Source: Maratus speciosus
Lineage: Eukaryota; Arthropoda; Arachnida; Araneae; Salticidae
DNA length: 64,000 bases
Reading direction: 5' to 3'
Assembly: GCA_963932465.1 (NCBI GenBank)
Contig: OZ010789.1
Coordinates: 591,181,581 to 591,245,580, forward strand
The notes under the pieces were generated by a model, which did no database searches, was not told the DNA's origin, and was given only the letters and a program-made list of their open reading frames with translations. The translations under genes and the position numbers were made by a program. Shown here piece by piece: positions 11,971 through 22,815 of this stretch (position 1 is the first letter of the stretch; every line of letters starts with the position of its first letter).

Positions 11971-12909
11971 CACTTTCACCGTCCGAGGGTTTTCCTGTAT
12001 TTTTATAAAAATACTTCTAAATTCCAGGATCAATGTATTTATTGATCGCAGTTTGTTGCTATAATATCTTTAATATCACTTCTTTCTATATATAGATCTA
12101 AATAAAATATTGTTTAAAATATTATTATCTACATCCATTTTAAGGGGGTCCGGGACACATTTTCAAAAAATTTTTATTTATTGAGTTAAAATTTTGAATT
12201 TTCTTGTGGTGGTTAACCATATCATTTGTAAACAAAATCAAATGATAATACTTCTCGTAGCTTTTTGAAAATTTTTTTTAATTTAACATTTATGAAAAAA
12301 GTGGTATAACTTAAAATCGTTATAACTCGAAATATTATTTGTAGAATTTAAATTGTTTTTCATTTAAATAAACAAAAATATATGTCTTTTAATTTAGAGC
12401 CAGCATTTAAAAAATATTAATTTAAAAAAATTAAAAATATTTAAAGTAAAAACTTAATAAATATTGATGTAACTTTTTTAAAAAAATTCATATTTTCAAA
12501 AGTAAATATTTTTTTTTCAAATTTGCTGGATCAAGTTAAAGTAAAGCAATTGAAAAATATGTGTTCCAAGTTTCAAACATTTATCTTTAACGGTTCTAGA
12601 CTTATAACAACTTAAAGATGAGAAATGGTGAAAAAAACCATCATGAAGAAAAACGCATTTTCACAAGAAATCGTTTTCGTGACAACCATTGGTTGAAAGC
12701 TAGGTTTTGAAAACACACCAAAACGAAAAATTTAATATTTCATGTTCTAATAAAGATAGAAACATGATTTAAACGTCATTTTAAGCAGAAAAGAACAGAA
12801 AAATATTTTATGCAATATATATATTTTTTTTAATTTGAAGATTTTTGTGTCCCGGACCTCCTTAACATTATTTCTAGAAACGTAAAAATCCGGGCCTGAC
12901 GGTTAAAGG
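11971..12909. mobile_element. TTAA-target MITE, split by a second TTAA element
   Basis: Inverted ends CACTTTCACCGTCCGAGG and, from the right, CCTTTAACCGTCAGGCCCGG, each flanked by TTAA (11967-11970 and 12910-12913). Without the inner insertion it would be about 217 bp. Both the TTAA target and the ends suggest a piggyBac-like non-autonomous element. Confidence 0.78.
12144..12861. mobile_element. 718-bp TTAA-target element nested in the preceding MITE
   Basis: Near-perfect inverted ends GGGGGTCCGGGACACA and GGAGGTCCGGGACACA, flanked by TTAA at 12140-12143 and 12862-12865. The interior is very AT-rich, with poly-A and poly-T runs and no reading frame. It is younger than the MITE it sits in. 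Confidence 0.87.
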
Positions 12910-12913
12910 TTAA

Positions 12914-13771
12914 ATAATATAAAAATACAATGTATATTTACGTTGGTTATAAAATTATTACTATTTTTAAGTACATACTATTAACATCTATTATTCCTTG
13001 TGTCAACATATTATACTGAAGTTATTTAGCAATATAAATTACGAAAATCCATTTCTATAGATTATTAGCTTCGACTTGGTTGAAATTTTCAAAGATTTGT
13101 GCCATCTATTTGTTTACAAAAGTATATTCCCTATCGATATTCTCAAAGTATCAGTTTACCATTAATCATAAACTTCCCATTATCCAAAGCTTTTGTTATT
13201 AAAAAAGAAAATAAATGAATTGGGAGGATACATTCCTTGTTTGATTTTTAAAAACTTTATTCTAGTATTTATTATATTTCTGCGTCACATTAGTGATAGA
13301 ATCTTTCTTTTGAACATGTCACATATTCAAATAATGCCTGACTTACTATAACGTTAATATATTTTCTGAGAGATAGGCGAAATCACAGCAATCAGTTTCT
13401 TTGACACATATAAACATTTATGACAGTTTTTTTTTAGGTATGGATGGAGATTTTAAGACTCACTTTCTTTAGAAATATTTCATGAAATATTAGTTTGAAT
13501 ACTTTTAAAATTTTCTTAGAGAATCAGTATAGACATTTACATTTTCGGTAAAAATTGATGTAGCATCAGTGTAGTCATGCAATCGATTTCTTTGAAAGAG
13601 TTTATTACATTTCACCATGTACATTGTCTTATTAAAATGCATATTATGATAAAAAATTACAGGCTGCATGAATATATAAAATATTTCTACAATTAGTAAA
13701 ACAAAGTGACTTGTGTTATTACTTATTAATAGTGATAGTATTGTGATAATTCATAGTAAAATAAATATATA
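12914..13771. other. AT-rich stretch, nothing recognised
   Basis: No supported feature between the nested MITEs and the Tc1-like element. Confidence 0.45.
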
Positions 13772-13994
13772 CAGTGGTGGCTAAAATTGTGGACATTTTT
13801 TTAAAATTTTCATGTTTTATAATTTTGTGCGCTTGAAGAATATAACAAATTTTACTTAAATACAAATGTCTATAAATCCAATTCATGGAAATTTAATGTA
13901 GAATTTAATTAAAATATCTTTATTACAAAAAAGTTGCATTTACAAAAAAATCTATCTTAGATTTCATTTTATTGTAAGGTTACAATTACCCATT

Positions 13995-14246
13995 CAATAT
14001 TTATTAGGTTAACACTTGTTTGTTATTACAGCTTCACAGCGTCTTTCCATTGAGAGAACTAGTGTTTGGAGTTCATCCTTATTAATCCCATGATGCCAAG
14101 AATAAATTATAACTTCAATCAGTTGCGCTTTATTAGATGGACGCCTTTTATGTACAAGGATTTTGAAACGTCGCCACACATTTTCTATAATATTCAGATT
14201 ATAGCTGTTTCCTGGCCTGGGTAATAATTGTATGCTTTTATTTTTA
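13995..14246 (-). pseudogene. Tc1-like transposase, C-terminal exon-less part
   Basis: Minus-strand translation gives the C-terminal third of a Tc1 transposase of the DDE type. It holds the catalytic Glu segment (IIENVWRRFKILV), a lysine/arginine-rich stretch (HKRRPSNKAQLIE) and the ending MERRCEAVITNKC. The usual PGxSPDLNPIE motif has changed to PGNSYNLNIIE. The frame is cut upstream by the 3.5-kb insertion. Confidence 0.88.
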
Positions 14247-14844
14247 CCGACTTCAAAAAGGAGGAGGTTATCAATTCGACGCGTATGTATGGATTTTTTT
14301 TTTTTTTTTATGTATGTTCACCGATTGCTCCGGAACTTTTTGTCCGATTTATGTGATTTTTGTTTTAATTGAAATAGGATACACTCGAATTGGTACCACT
14401 TCCGTTTCATCGAAATTGGTTCAGTAGTTTTTTAATAATTCAACAAAAACCAATAAAATGAAGGATTTCACCCAGATTATCTTTCATTGTTGCAACCAGT
14501 TTCTCAATCATAAGCATAAAACTATGTATTCATATACGTTATCTACAAATTGTCGCCAAACTTGGCGCAGTTAGGTGAATTATCGCCAAATTTGGCGGCC
14601 AAAATAAGTCGCCATAAATGAAGCCAACTTGGCTGTAACTGACTAATTTGGCGATATTCCCATTCAAATTCAGTAATGGATCTTCCCCAATCTGTTTCTT
14701 CGCATTTTCTAATCGACAGTCCTATTTAAAATTCTCAATTGGCAACTTCCACTAGATAACATTAATGATAACTTTCCTGTATAGGGGCTTTGGAGAGGAA
14801 ATGAAAATTTCACGCATATTTTCTAACAACCTATTAACTGTCTC

Positions 14845-15139
14845 GGTACTACTTAGTTATCCCGTCGACCAATTTCGCCAAATTATATAAATCGCCAAAC
14901 CACTCGCCAAATTATACAAATTGGCGTAATTTTTATTTTAAATAACGAAAGAACAAATATATTAGTATAACATTAATAAAAATACAAATAAAACGTCGGA
15001 ATAAAAATCACTTGATGACGTAAACACATGTATCTTGCTTAAAGTCAAGTGAATGTAACATTTACGATCAACCATTATTGGCATTTAATCTTATAGTTTG
15101 GCGATAGATTTTTGGTCGACGGGATAACTCAGTAGTACC
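14845..15139. mobile_element. MITE family A, copy 1 (GGTACTAC ends, 8-bp duplication)
   Basis: Inverted ends GGTACTACTTAGTTATCCCG and GGTACTACTGAGTTATCCCG, continuing TCGACCAA. Flanks actgtctc and cctgtctc agree at seven of eight positions, consistent with a hAT-type 8-bp duplication. A second family member, in the opposite orientation, is at 50338-50599. Confidence 0.85.
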
Positions 15140-17061
15140 CCTGTCTCATATACACAAGCAAGTTTTTCAATATTTATAAACTTATTTATTCCAAACACCA
15201 TTTGTCTTTTTTTATATGCAAACACAAGTTGAGACAAGATCCCTTATGCTGTTACAGGATTAACAACAAACAAAGAAAAAAAGGAGTTACTCTAATTAGT
15301 ATTATAGGCGGCATTGTTATGTTGCGGTGTATTTACATGGCACAGAACTTAAACATCAGTAGGCATAAGCATAATTGCGAAAGCAAGTCAGTGAGTTACG
15401 CAGTCATGAAAACATTTGAATTGTATCAAGAAATGAGAGCAAGTAAATTTGAATCAGATTGCCCGATAAAAGCAAAAGGTGCGCGATACTAACATCAAAC
15501 ATGGTGTAAAGGAAATGCGAATATCATAAGTTGCTTCCGAAAGTTCTATATATTTTGCAGTACTATATTCACTAAAATACGTCAGTTACTATGCAGACTG
15601 ATGACACTTTAACCAAGACTATTAAATGAGCATGACGATGAATTATCTTCCGTAATCGAGCCCACAGTTAAGGCTAGCGTGAAACAAAAAAAATATCAGG
15701 AGCAATGTGGTTTAATGTAAATGTGGGTATCATAAAATATTTAATTCGCAAAACGCTTCAATGCACTAAATCATATTAGCTCAGAAACAACAATTGGCAG
15801 TGGACTCAATAACGGTAGATTACTTAATAGTTTTAAAATCTCCACTGCCCAACGTATTGCAAATGATGATGCAATAAGAAGCATAAATGCCTAAGTGAGT
15901 TAAGCTTATTTTGTCAGGAAAGATTAAATACATAACAACCAAAAATAAACAAAATGCCGTCATGATGCAACGAGTTCTCAATTTCTCTATCAGAATCTTT
16001 AAATTTGGCGAAAGATTAAGCAAATAATTTAAATTATGAATGAAAGTACCGTGCTGAAATTCTTAGCATACATTCATTTAAGCACATTGGCATTGCGTAT
16101 ACATTATACATTACATATTGGCACTTGCATAATATCTCCATATAAGAAAACATTAATGCCACCAAAAAATAATTTGCTTTTAAATTCTTGAAGCCACAAA
16201 TGAATTATATATAAATTCTCTTTTGATACTATAAAAATTTCATCAATGACCAGCCATTTGAGGGAACACCATTTAAGACTTTCCGCTGTAGTCTTTTCAC
16301 GATCATTTTTTGATAAGTTATTCGGTTTTCATGTACCCTAATGGCTCATGGTGCATGTAAACTCCGTCGCGGGTGCGAAGATCTCAAAGTTACCTATGAA
16401 TTATACCTCTGAGGTGCCTTGCCAGGTAAAGGTCTCGTCATCTGATTAAGCTTCTAAATTACGAGATTAACATGAGTAGCAATGCACAGGTGCTAAACAA
16501 CAAGATATAAATGTTAAGTAACTGGCATAAAACAGTTCATAATTAAGAAATAGGCACTGCCGATAGAAAAACGAACTAGGCGCTCATCAGGTTTATTGCC
16601 GCTACGTGGCGATTAGGTGGTCTCCTATGCCAAAGACAGGTATCAAAAACCCGTTCATCTAGGGCAACCCGGAAGATAAGGGCCTGGTCATTGGTTAGAA
16701 AGTATGAAAAATGAGTCATTGTGTCTTTGTTCTCTATTTCATAGAGCATTTTTAGTAAGCCGAAGAACTTTTTATTGTCAGTTTCCAAAGTTCGATATTT
16801 TTTCATGCGAGCAGCATCTCTTGTCGTTCTATCCATGTCCAAATAAAGAAACAAAAATATTCAATTTAAAAATAAAGCTATTAAATCTGAAGAAGAATAA
16901 ATGTAACATATATATATAAAGAATTTTCACAGAAAATCTGTGTTATTAATGTACACACAAATCTGGACAAAAGTATTTACTTATCAAAATAACATCTTTA
17001 AAAGTCCGTAATTTCCTCCAAAAGAATCATGCAAAAATTGTAATGCGAAAAAACTAAAAAG
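15140..17061. other. Interior of the composite insertion, nothing recognised
   Basis: Less AT-rich than its surroundings in places (16300-16700). Two unassigned frames, 15202-15492 (+) and 16576-16854 (-), show no motif I recognise and no neighbouring signal, so no gene is called. Confidence 0.4.
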
Positions 17062-17760
17062 TGAAAAATAAACTTTTTTACCAAAAATAAAACCGACTTC
17101 AAAAACTACTACAAAGTAAAAAATATTTTTTTTTACATAATAGTTAATAAGAAATTAAATTAAGAGCATTGTATTTATCATGCGTATTATTATATTTATG
17201 TACATTAATCTGATTTTTTGGAGTTGATGTCAGACAAGCCAAGTTCAAAATTAAAATTGTTCATCCAATACACATCGTAACAAGATTCAGCAAAGCCGTT
17301 TAGGAAAAAAATTACATTCTCAATCAACTTTGACACCATCCTGCATTTGAAAATCCGTCTTTGGCTATGATTTTTTTACATAATAGCCTGTATAAACGCA
17401 CTAATTTTGGAATAACAATTAATTTAGCACACATAATTACAGCTAATCTCACTTGAAAATACACGTTTATAAAATCAGATGAAATGTTTCAAAAATGGTA
17501 AAATTCAAATTTTTTAACTAAATAACAAATCGTAAAAAATCTCGTAGATATTTGGATGTGTGTCTGTTGAATAGTTATACTTAACTTCGTTTGGCTGGCA
17601 CCGACTCCAAAAAATCAAATTAATGTACATAAATATAATAATACGCATGGTAAATACAATGCTCTTAATTTAATTTCTTATTAACTATTATGTAAAAAAA
17701 TATTTTTTACTTTGTAGTAGTTTTTGAAGTCGGTTTTATTTTTGGTAAAAAAGTTTATTA
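17062..17760. repeat. Large palindrome, arms about 170 bp or more
   Basis: The left arm starts aaataaacttttttaccaaa and runs through accgacttcaaaaactactac. The right arm is its reverse complement and ends in gtagtagtttttgaagtcgg plus the same T-rich tail. Pairing continues inward past the attaatctgattttttggag / ctccaaaaaatcaaattaat segments near 17206-17225 and 17606-17625. It looks like a short foldback element, or two inverted copies of the same CCGACTTC-type repeat end. Confidence 0.85.
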
Positions 17761-18546
17761 AACAATACTTTGCATATTTTTGTGGTACGTCATGGAGCTG
17801 AATCCTGTTGAAAGATAAATGGTGCTTTATTAGAGAAGAGATCCCTGATGGAAAGTATCAATTTTGGCTCCACGGCAGTTTCGATGTATTTTTTTGCATT
17901 CAGAATACTATCAATCCCTTGAATGCAGCCCACACCGTATGAAAACATAAAGGCCAAATCATAACATTTGTTGGTTTCTTTGTAGTTTCTTTAATGCAGC
18001 TCAGGATGCAGCTCTTCCGATACTCTACGTCATATATATTTTCACCCATCACTACCAAAGAGCGATATTTTACTCTCAACGCTCCAGATAATTTGCTTTC
18101 ACTGATTATCTAACCAACTAATATGCTCTTTTGCCCATTGAACTTATTTCTTGCGTTGATGACAATTTAAAAGTGCTTTTTTCTTCGGAATTCTGTACTT
18201 CAATCCAAAACCTGAGAATCTTATCCATACTGTACTTGACCTCACTGAAATACCCACTGCATTCATTTCACATCTAACAGCCTCTAATGAAATTTTCTAT
18301 CTTTGAGGTATACCCTTTTATCATTCCATTATCAGAAGCACTTGTGCATTTTTTCGGCCTGATCTTGCCTTATTCATCAAAGATTTAGTCTATCAATAAC
18401 GTAAGCACAACTTCCATACGCCAGATAGAGTGACTGATCTACCAACCTGTCTTGCAATTTCTGCTTAAGAGCGACTATTTTCTCTCAATATGAAAATTCT
18501 GCTTGTTTTTGTAGGTGCCCAATCTGTTCCTGTTGTTTATGACATT
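17761..18546 (-). pseudogene. Tc1-like transposase, N-terminal and middle part
   Basis: Minus-strand pseudogene starting at the ATG near 18546. The N-terminal helix-turn-helix region is recognisable as IFILRENS ... EIARQVGRSVTLSGVWKL over several frames. A later segment shows the Tc1 QQDSAP motif, with the second catalytic Asp. An in-frame stop follows the second codon, and there are further stops and shifts throughout, so the gene is long dead. Copy 2 at 29564 has the same architecture. Confidence 0.82.
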
Positions 18547-18983
18547 GTTTTAAATTATTTGCATTAAGAAAAAAAATAGAAATATTAAAAAAAGAACATT
18601 ATTCTATTTAGTTATACTAGTATTCAACCTTGTGCGAAATTCCTACCAGGAAAATGCCGCTTTTACAAATCAAATCATACTACAATTTAACTGACATTTG
18701 ATTGGTTCTCAGAACAGTCATTGTGGTTAGCTAGGAAGATTTTATTACATTACACTTCAGCATTCATGAGTAATTATGTTTGCATTTTAGACTAAAGTAA
18801 ATGAAAATTTTTTTGCAATACAGATATTTTAATTCTGTTTTTGTATTAAATTCTACATTAAATTTCCTTGAATTTGATAGATAAACATTTCTATTTAAGT
18901 GAAAAGTAATAAATTTTCTAAGCACACAAATTTATAAATCATGTAAATTTGAAAGAGGCTCCACAATTTTGGTTACCACTGTA

Positions 18984-20640
18984 TATATAAACGTCTGTTT
19001 TAAAATAAGATTTGTTGCTTATTCCATCAGTACAATTTTTGGAAAAGTATTTACTAATTGGGTAAAAAAAAAAAAAAAGACCAGTTAATTTTCAATTAGA
19101 AAATGAAACACATTACTATTAAAATGAATAATATGAATTTGCTAATTTATCCATTATATCTAAAATTATAAGAGTGTGGTTTGAAATTATTTTATATTTT
19201 AACCAAAAATTCTGTTTATGATTGCAATATAATTTTCCAATCTGAAATATGTATACTTTATATGATCCATCACGACTTCTTGCGGCTGCGTAAAGTAACT
19301 TCATTTGAATGGAGTTTGCTAAATTCAGAAAAATGTACTTAGAAACTTTACTTGCGTATGTTACTACTTTACTTACGTAAAAACATATTTTCTGAAAAAA
19401 AAAAATCTTACACAGTTCTGTATTATTTAAATCCATTTAAAAATATTCATATGCTTTTAATTATGGAGAAAATGCCATTAGTATTTTGATATGAAGAATT
19501 GCTCTCTATGTTAATTAGAAAACAATCAGAATTACTTATTTTTAAAATTACACAACTGAATATTTTTCAAGTAATCAGAAGTATTCATGATACTTTTTTT
19601 TTATTTATTATTATTATTATTATTATCTTGGGTATCTTTTAAAAGCTTTGCTAATTTTCGTCGATGGTGTCTTCCTAATGTTTGCTGACGTTCACAGGGG
19701 ATACTTTTGATAATTGCTCATGTATTTCTTCAAACGGTACACAATTAATTTAGATTTTTTGTTATTTTTTCGCTAAGCATAAGTTCTTTAAATTGAAAGT
19801 ATCACAGAAGTCTTTGCCCGTATGATTCTCGCTAGTATTCATGTCTATTCTGTACACTGTAAAGAAAAAAAACCCACTGTCAATTTACCAGAACAAACAC
19901 AGCACATTAACAGCACATTGTGCTGTTAATTTTGCGCAACTACTGTATTTTCCATGTTTATATAGTCAGGAAACCACATTCACTGTGATCGAGATTGTGC
20001 GCGAGATGATTTTTTTTTTTTTTTTTTTACAGTGTATAAAGCTGACATTTAAAAAGATTTCTAAAATATTCTACTGATAACAGATTTAATATACTTTATT
20101 TATACGTTTGTTTATACATTTTTATCCTTAATCCTTTCACAGTGAATCAGGATATATTCATCCTAATCAACAGTTTTTTATGCTTTTCGTACCACGTTTT
20201 GAAAAATGATCTGTGCCATACACTCTTATAGGATAATGTGAAAGGAAATCTATCTGAATAATATTTTTTGTAAATTGTGGTATGGTTATACATAATACAT
20301 ATACACGTGAATAAAGCAATCTTTTACCTAGGTACCTTCTAATTTCCATTTATAAACAGCTATGTACATTATAAAGCGAGAGTACGGTAGGCACCTTCCA
20401 TGAACATTTAAAAAAGAAGTATGAAATCAGTGGGAGAGAAAATTGACATTAGTTTTATAAAAACAAATTGTATCATGAACATTGCGAGGAGTAAAACCTG
20501 TCCAACTTAAAAACAAAAAGTAAGGGGTTTATGAGTAGAAATTCAGTAGGAAAATCTTTTCCATAAAGTCTGAACAACTTTCGTTATTGATCCTAAGTCA
20601 AACGACGCAATTAAAATCATATAGAATCTCCTTTTCTTTT
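18984..20640. other. AT-rich stretch, nothing recognised
   Basis: Contains homopolymer runs (poly-A near 19066-19078, poly-T near 20010-20028) and a short (TTA)n stretch at 19605-19625. No supported gene or element. Confidence 0.45.
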
Positions 20641-21560
20641 TACCCGACTGAAAAGAAGGGTTATGTGTTTCACGCGTACCTGTGTATGTGGATTTCTTTA
20701 TACCCTCGAAACATCCCAACGGCTGGATGGATTTTCATGAATGAGGTCTCTATCAATTCATCCTAACGGCCCGATGGTTATAGGCTAGGTTTCGTTTTTA
20801 TAGATTCAAAATGGCGGCCGTAAAATACAAAATGGCGGTAGAGACGAAAAATAAATTTACGCACCCTATTGAGTGTCATATCATTGGATAGGTATTTCAA
20901 AATTAAGACGACGTTTCATTGACTATTTAACAGTCAGAAGCTCCGTTAAAATATTATACAACCTGGAAGTTGTGTATGTATTGTGGATCTCTAGCTTTAC
21001 TGCAATTCTAACCATCAGAGACCTCATCAAAACAATGTTTATAGATAGGAACTAACAATTAAACACAACTTAAAAGTCATCAGTACAAGTAAATAAAAAG
21101 AAATAGGTAAGTCATATAAACAAGTAATATATATAAAAAAATATTTTAAGTCAATTCCTACTTAGGTCAATAAGAGAATTTTTTTCTCCTATTCTTCTTA
21201 CTTCTTGAGTGGCGCTTAAAATGCCTTGAAGAAGAAGAGGGCTCTCTCGGTCTTAAAATACTTTGATCAAGAAGAGGGCTCTCTTAATTATTGAAAATTA
21301 ATTAATTTAATTTAATCAATGAATTAACATTTGAGAAAAAAAAACTGGATTAACATCAAGTTTCATCCACTACAAGTTTTAAAAAAATTATTTGATCTTG
21401 TTTGGATGAAAAATAAGTATTTTATTAACGATTGAAAATTTGAACGAGATATATATAGCAAGAGTGTGAGCTAATAGCAGGAATTGAAAAAAAAATTCAC
21501 ATTGATGAGAAATAATTAATTAGTTCGCTTTTTCCGAAGTCGTTTTTTTTTTATTTTTTA
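20641..21560 (+). mobile_element. Dispersed repeat B, copy 1 (ACCCGACTG ends)
   Basis: Begins acccgactgaaaagaagggt and ends near 21545 with ttagttcgctttttccgaag then a T-rich tail. The 5' half (20641-21090) and the extreme 3' end match the copy at 54550-54984 read on the other strand, including the phrases cgaaacatcccaacggctgg and cttaaaagtcatcagtacaa. Between about 21140 and 21490 this copy has about 350 bp that the other lacks. No transposase is present. Confidence 0.82.
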
Positions 21561-22815
21561 AATTTAATTGTTTATTACAGCTTTGTTCATCTAACGAAAC
21601 CCTTATAGTCTAACTTATCTGCATATCCGCATATCGGTGACGGCGTTTGTACTCAGAAACTATTTAAGGTAGATACTTTATTTTTTACATAAAGCTGAAT
21701 ACCCACAGTCATACCCAAAATCATAAAATTTTAAATAAGTTATGTTATTTTCTTTCAATAAATTAACATAATGACGCCTCACCATTTTTGGTATTTCAAA
21801 ACACAATCTTAATTTCTTTCTACACCATCTTTTCGTAAACTTGGTAGTACTGTGGTACAGTGTGATATTTCTAGTCGAATGGTCCCGGATTCGAAGAATG
21901 TCGGCGGAAGTTGAAATTTAATTTTTTTAAATTTAATTGTCCGATGGGTTTAATTAAAAGACATTTCGTATTTTTTAGTCAATTTACGGGTTTTTGGAAT
22001 TTTATTAAAAGTTAAAATCTTTTTTTGACCCCATTTAGTGAGTGCTTGGAAAGTAAAAGTAATATGGATTTTTTCAAAATTATTCCATCATTTTAAATAT
22101 GTTTTAAACAATTTCTTCTTTAAAAAAAAAAAGTAATATTTTATTTATACCTCCGTTAATTTTTTTTAATTGCTGAATTTAAAAATATTCGGATTTTTAA
22201 ACTTTATTTAAATAATTTTACTTGAATATATTTAATTTGCTATAAAATATTTTTTAATTATTTTAAAATTAAATATTATGGTGCTGCAAATTACGTAAAG
22301 AGTTAATAATTATAAAATAACAATTTAAATTTTCTTATTAAGGATAAACTGTTTAAAAAGACATATTAAACGAAACCTCTGTGCGATCTGCGATCACACT
22401 TACTAACTTGTTTTGATGAGCATTGAGGTGTCAAATGCGAAAAATGTTATAGACTTTTTTATCAACAAAATTTATTTTTCAAAGATTTACAAGCATTTCT
22501 TTCAAGTAAAAATTTCGAAATACATTCTTTTTCCTAGTTTCATCAGCTAAATGAAATAAATAATAAAAGCTGAATGACTGTTAAATCTTATTTTACATGT
22601 TTGCACAATTTAATAAGCAAACACAACTCAGTGGTTTCTCTTCACAATATTTGTAATTTTTTAAACATACATAATGCAAAAGAAGATGGATAGATAGGCA
22701 ATGATTTTTTACCCTTGGTCCTCACCTTTTTAAGTCAACAGGGTCAAAATATTTGTTCTTTCTTTTAAGATAATTTAATTATTTTAATACAGTTTAGAAT
22801 CCATGTTTACCACCG
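21561..22815. other. AT-rich stretch, nothing firmly recognised
   Basis: A short GC-richer segment at 21845-21915 carries a tRNA B-box-like gattcgaag and may be the remains of a tRNA-derived SINE, but the evidence is too thin to call it. Confidence 0.4.

Larger units (their letters stand above)
14247..17760. mobile_element. 3.5-kb composite insertion with CCGACTTC / GAAGTCGG ends
   Basis: Comparison with Tc1 copy 2 shows foreign sequence starting at 14247 (ccgacttcaaaaaggaggag) and ending near 17760 (gtttttgaagtcggtttt then a T-rich tail). The ends are inverted to each other. The segment holds an 8-bp-duplication MITE (14845-15139), several CGCCAAA / TTTGGCG palindromes (14545-14660) and a large palindrome (17062-17760). 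It may be several insertions rather than one. The left-end phrase resembles a repeat that is widespread in arthropod genomes, but I cannot name the family. Confidence 0.6.
13772..18981 (-). mobile_element. Tc1-like transposon (copy 1), opened by a 3.5-kb insertion
   Basis: Ends CAGTGGTGGCTAAAATTGTG and, from the right, CAGTGGTAACCAAAATTGTG, with TA on both sides (13770-13771, 18982-18983), the hallmark of Tc1/mariner insertion. Excluding the insertion at 14247-17760 it is about 1.7 kb, the usual Tc1 length. The interior holds a decayed minus-strand transposase. A sister copy lies at 29167-30850 in the other orientation and confirms the position of the insertion. Confidence 0.93.

Noticed and set aside
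15202..15492. 96-codon plus-strand frame (MSFFICKHKLRQD...)
   Set aside because: No motif recognised, sits right after a MITE and shows no coding signature by eye.
16576..16854. 92-codon minus-strand frame in the composite insertion
   Set aside because: No recognisable domain, no splice or promoter context I can support, and it lies in repeat DNA; a protein search would decide.
21845..21915. tRNA-derived SINE head
   Set aside because: Only a B-box-like word is present; no A box or body could be supported.
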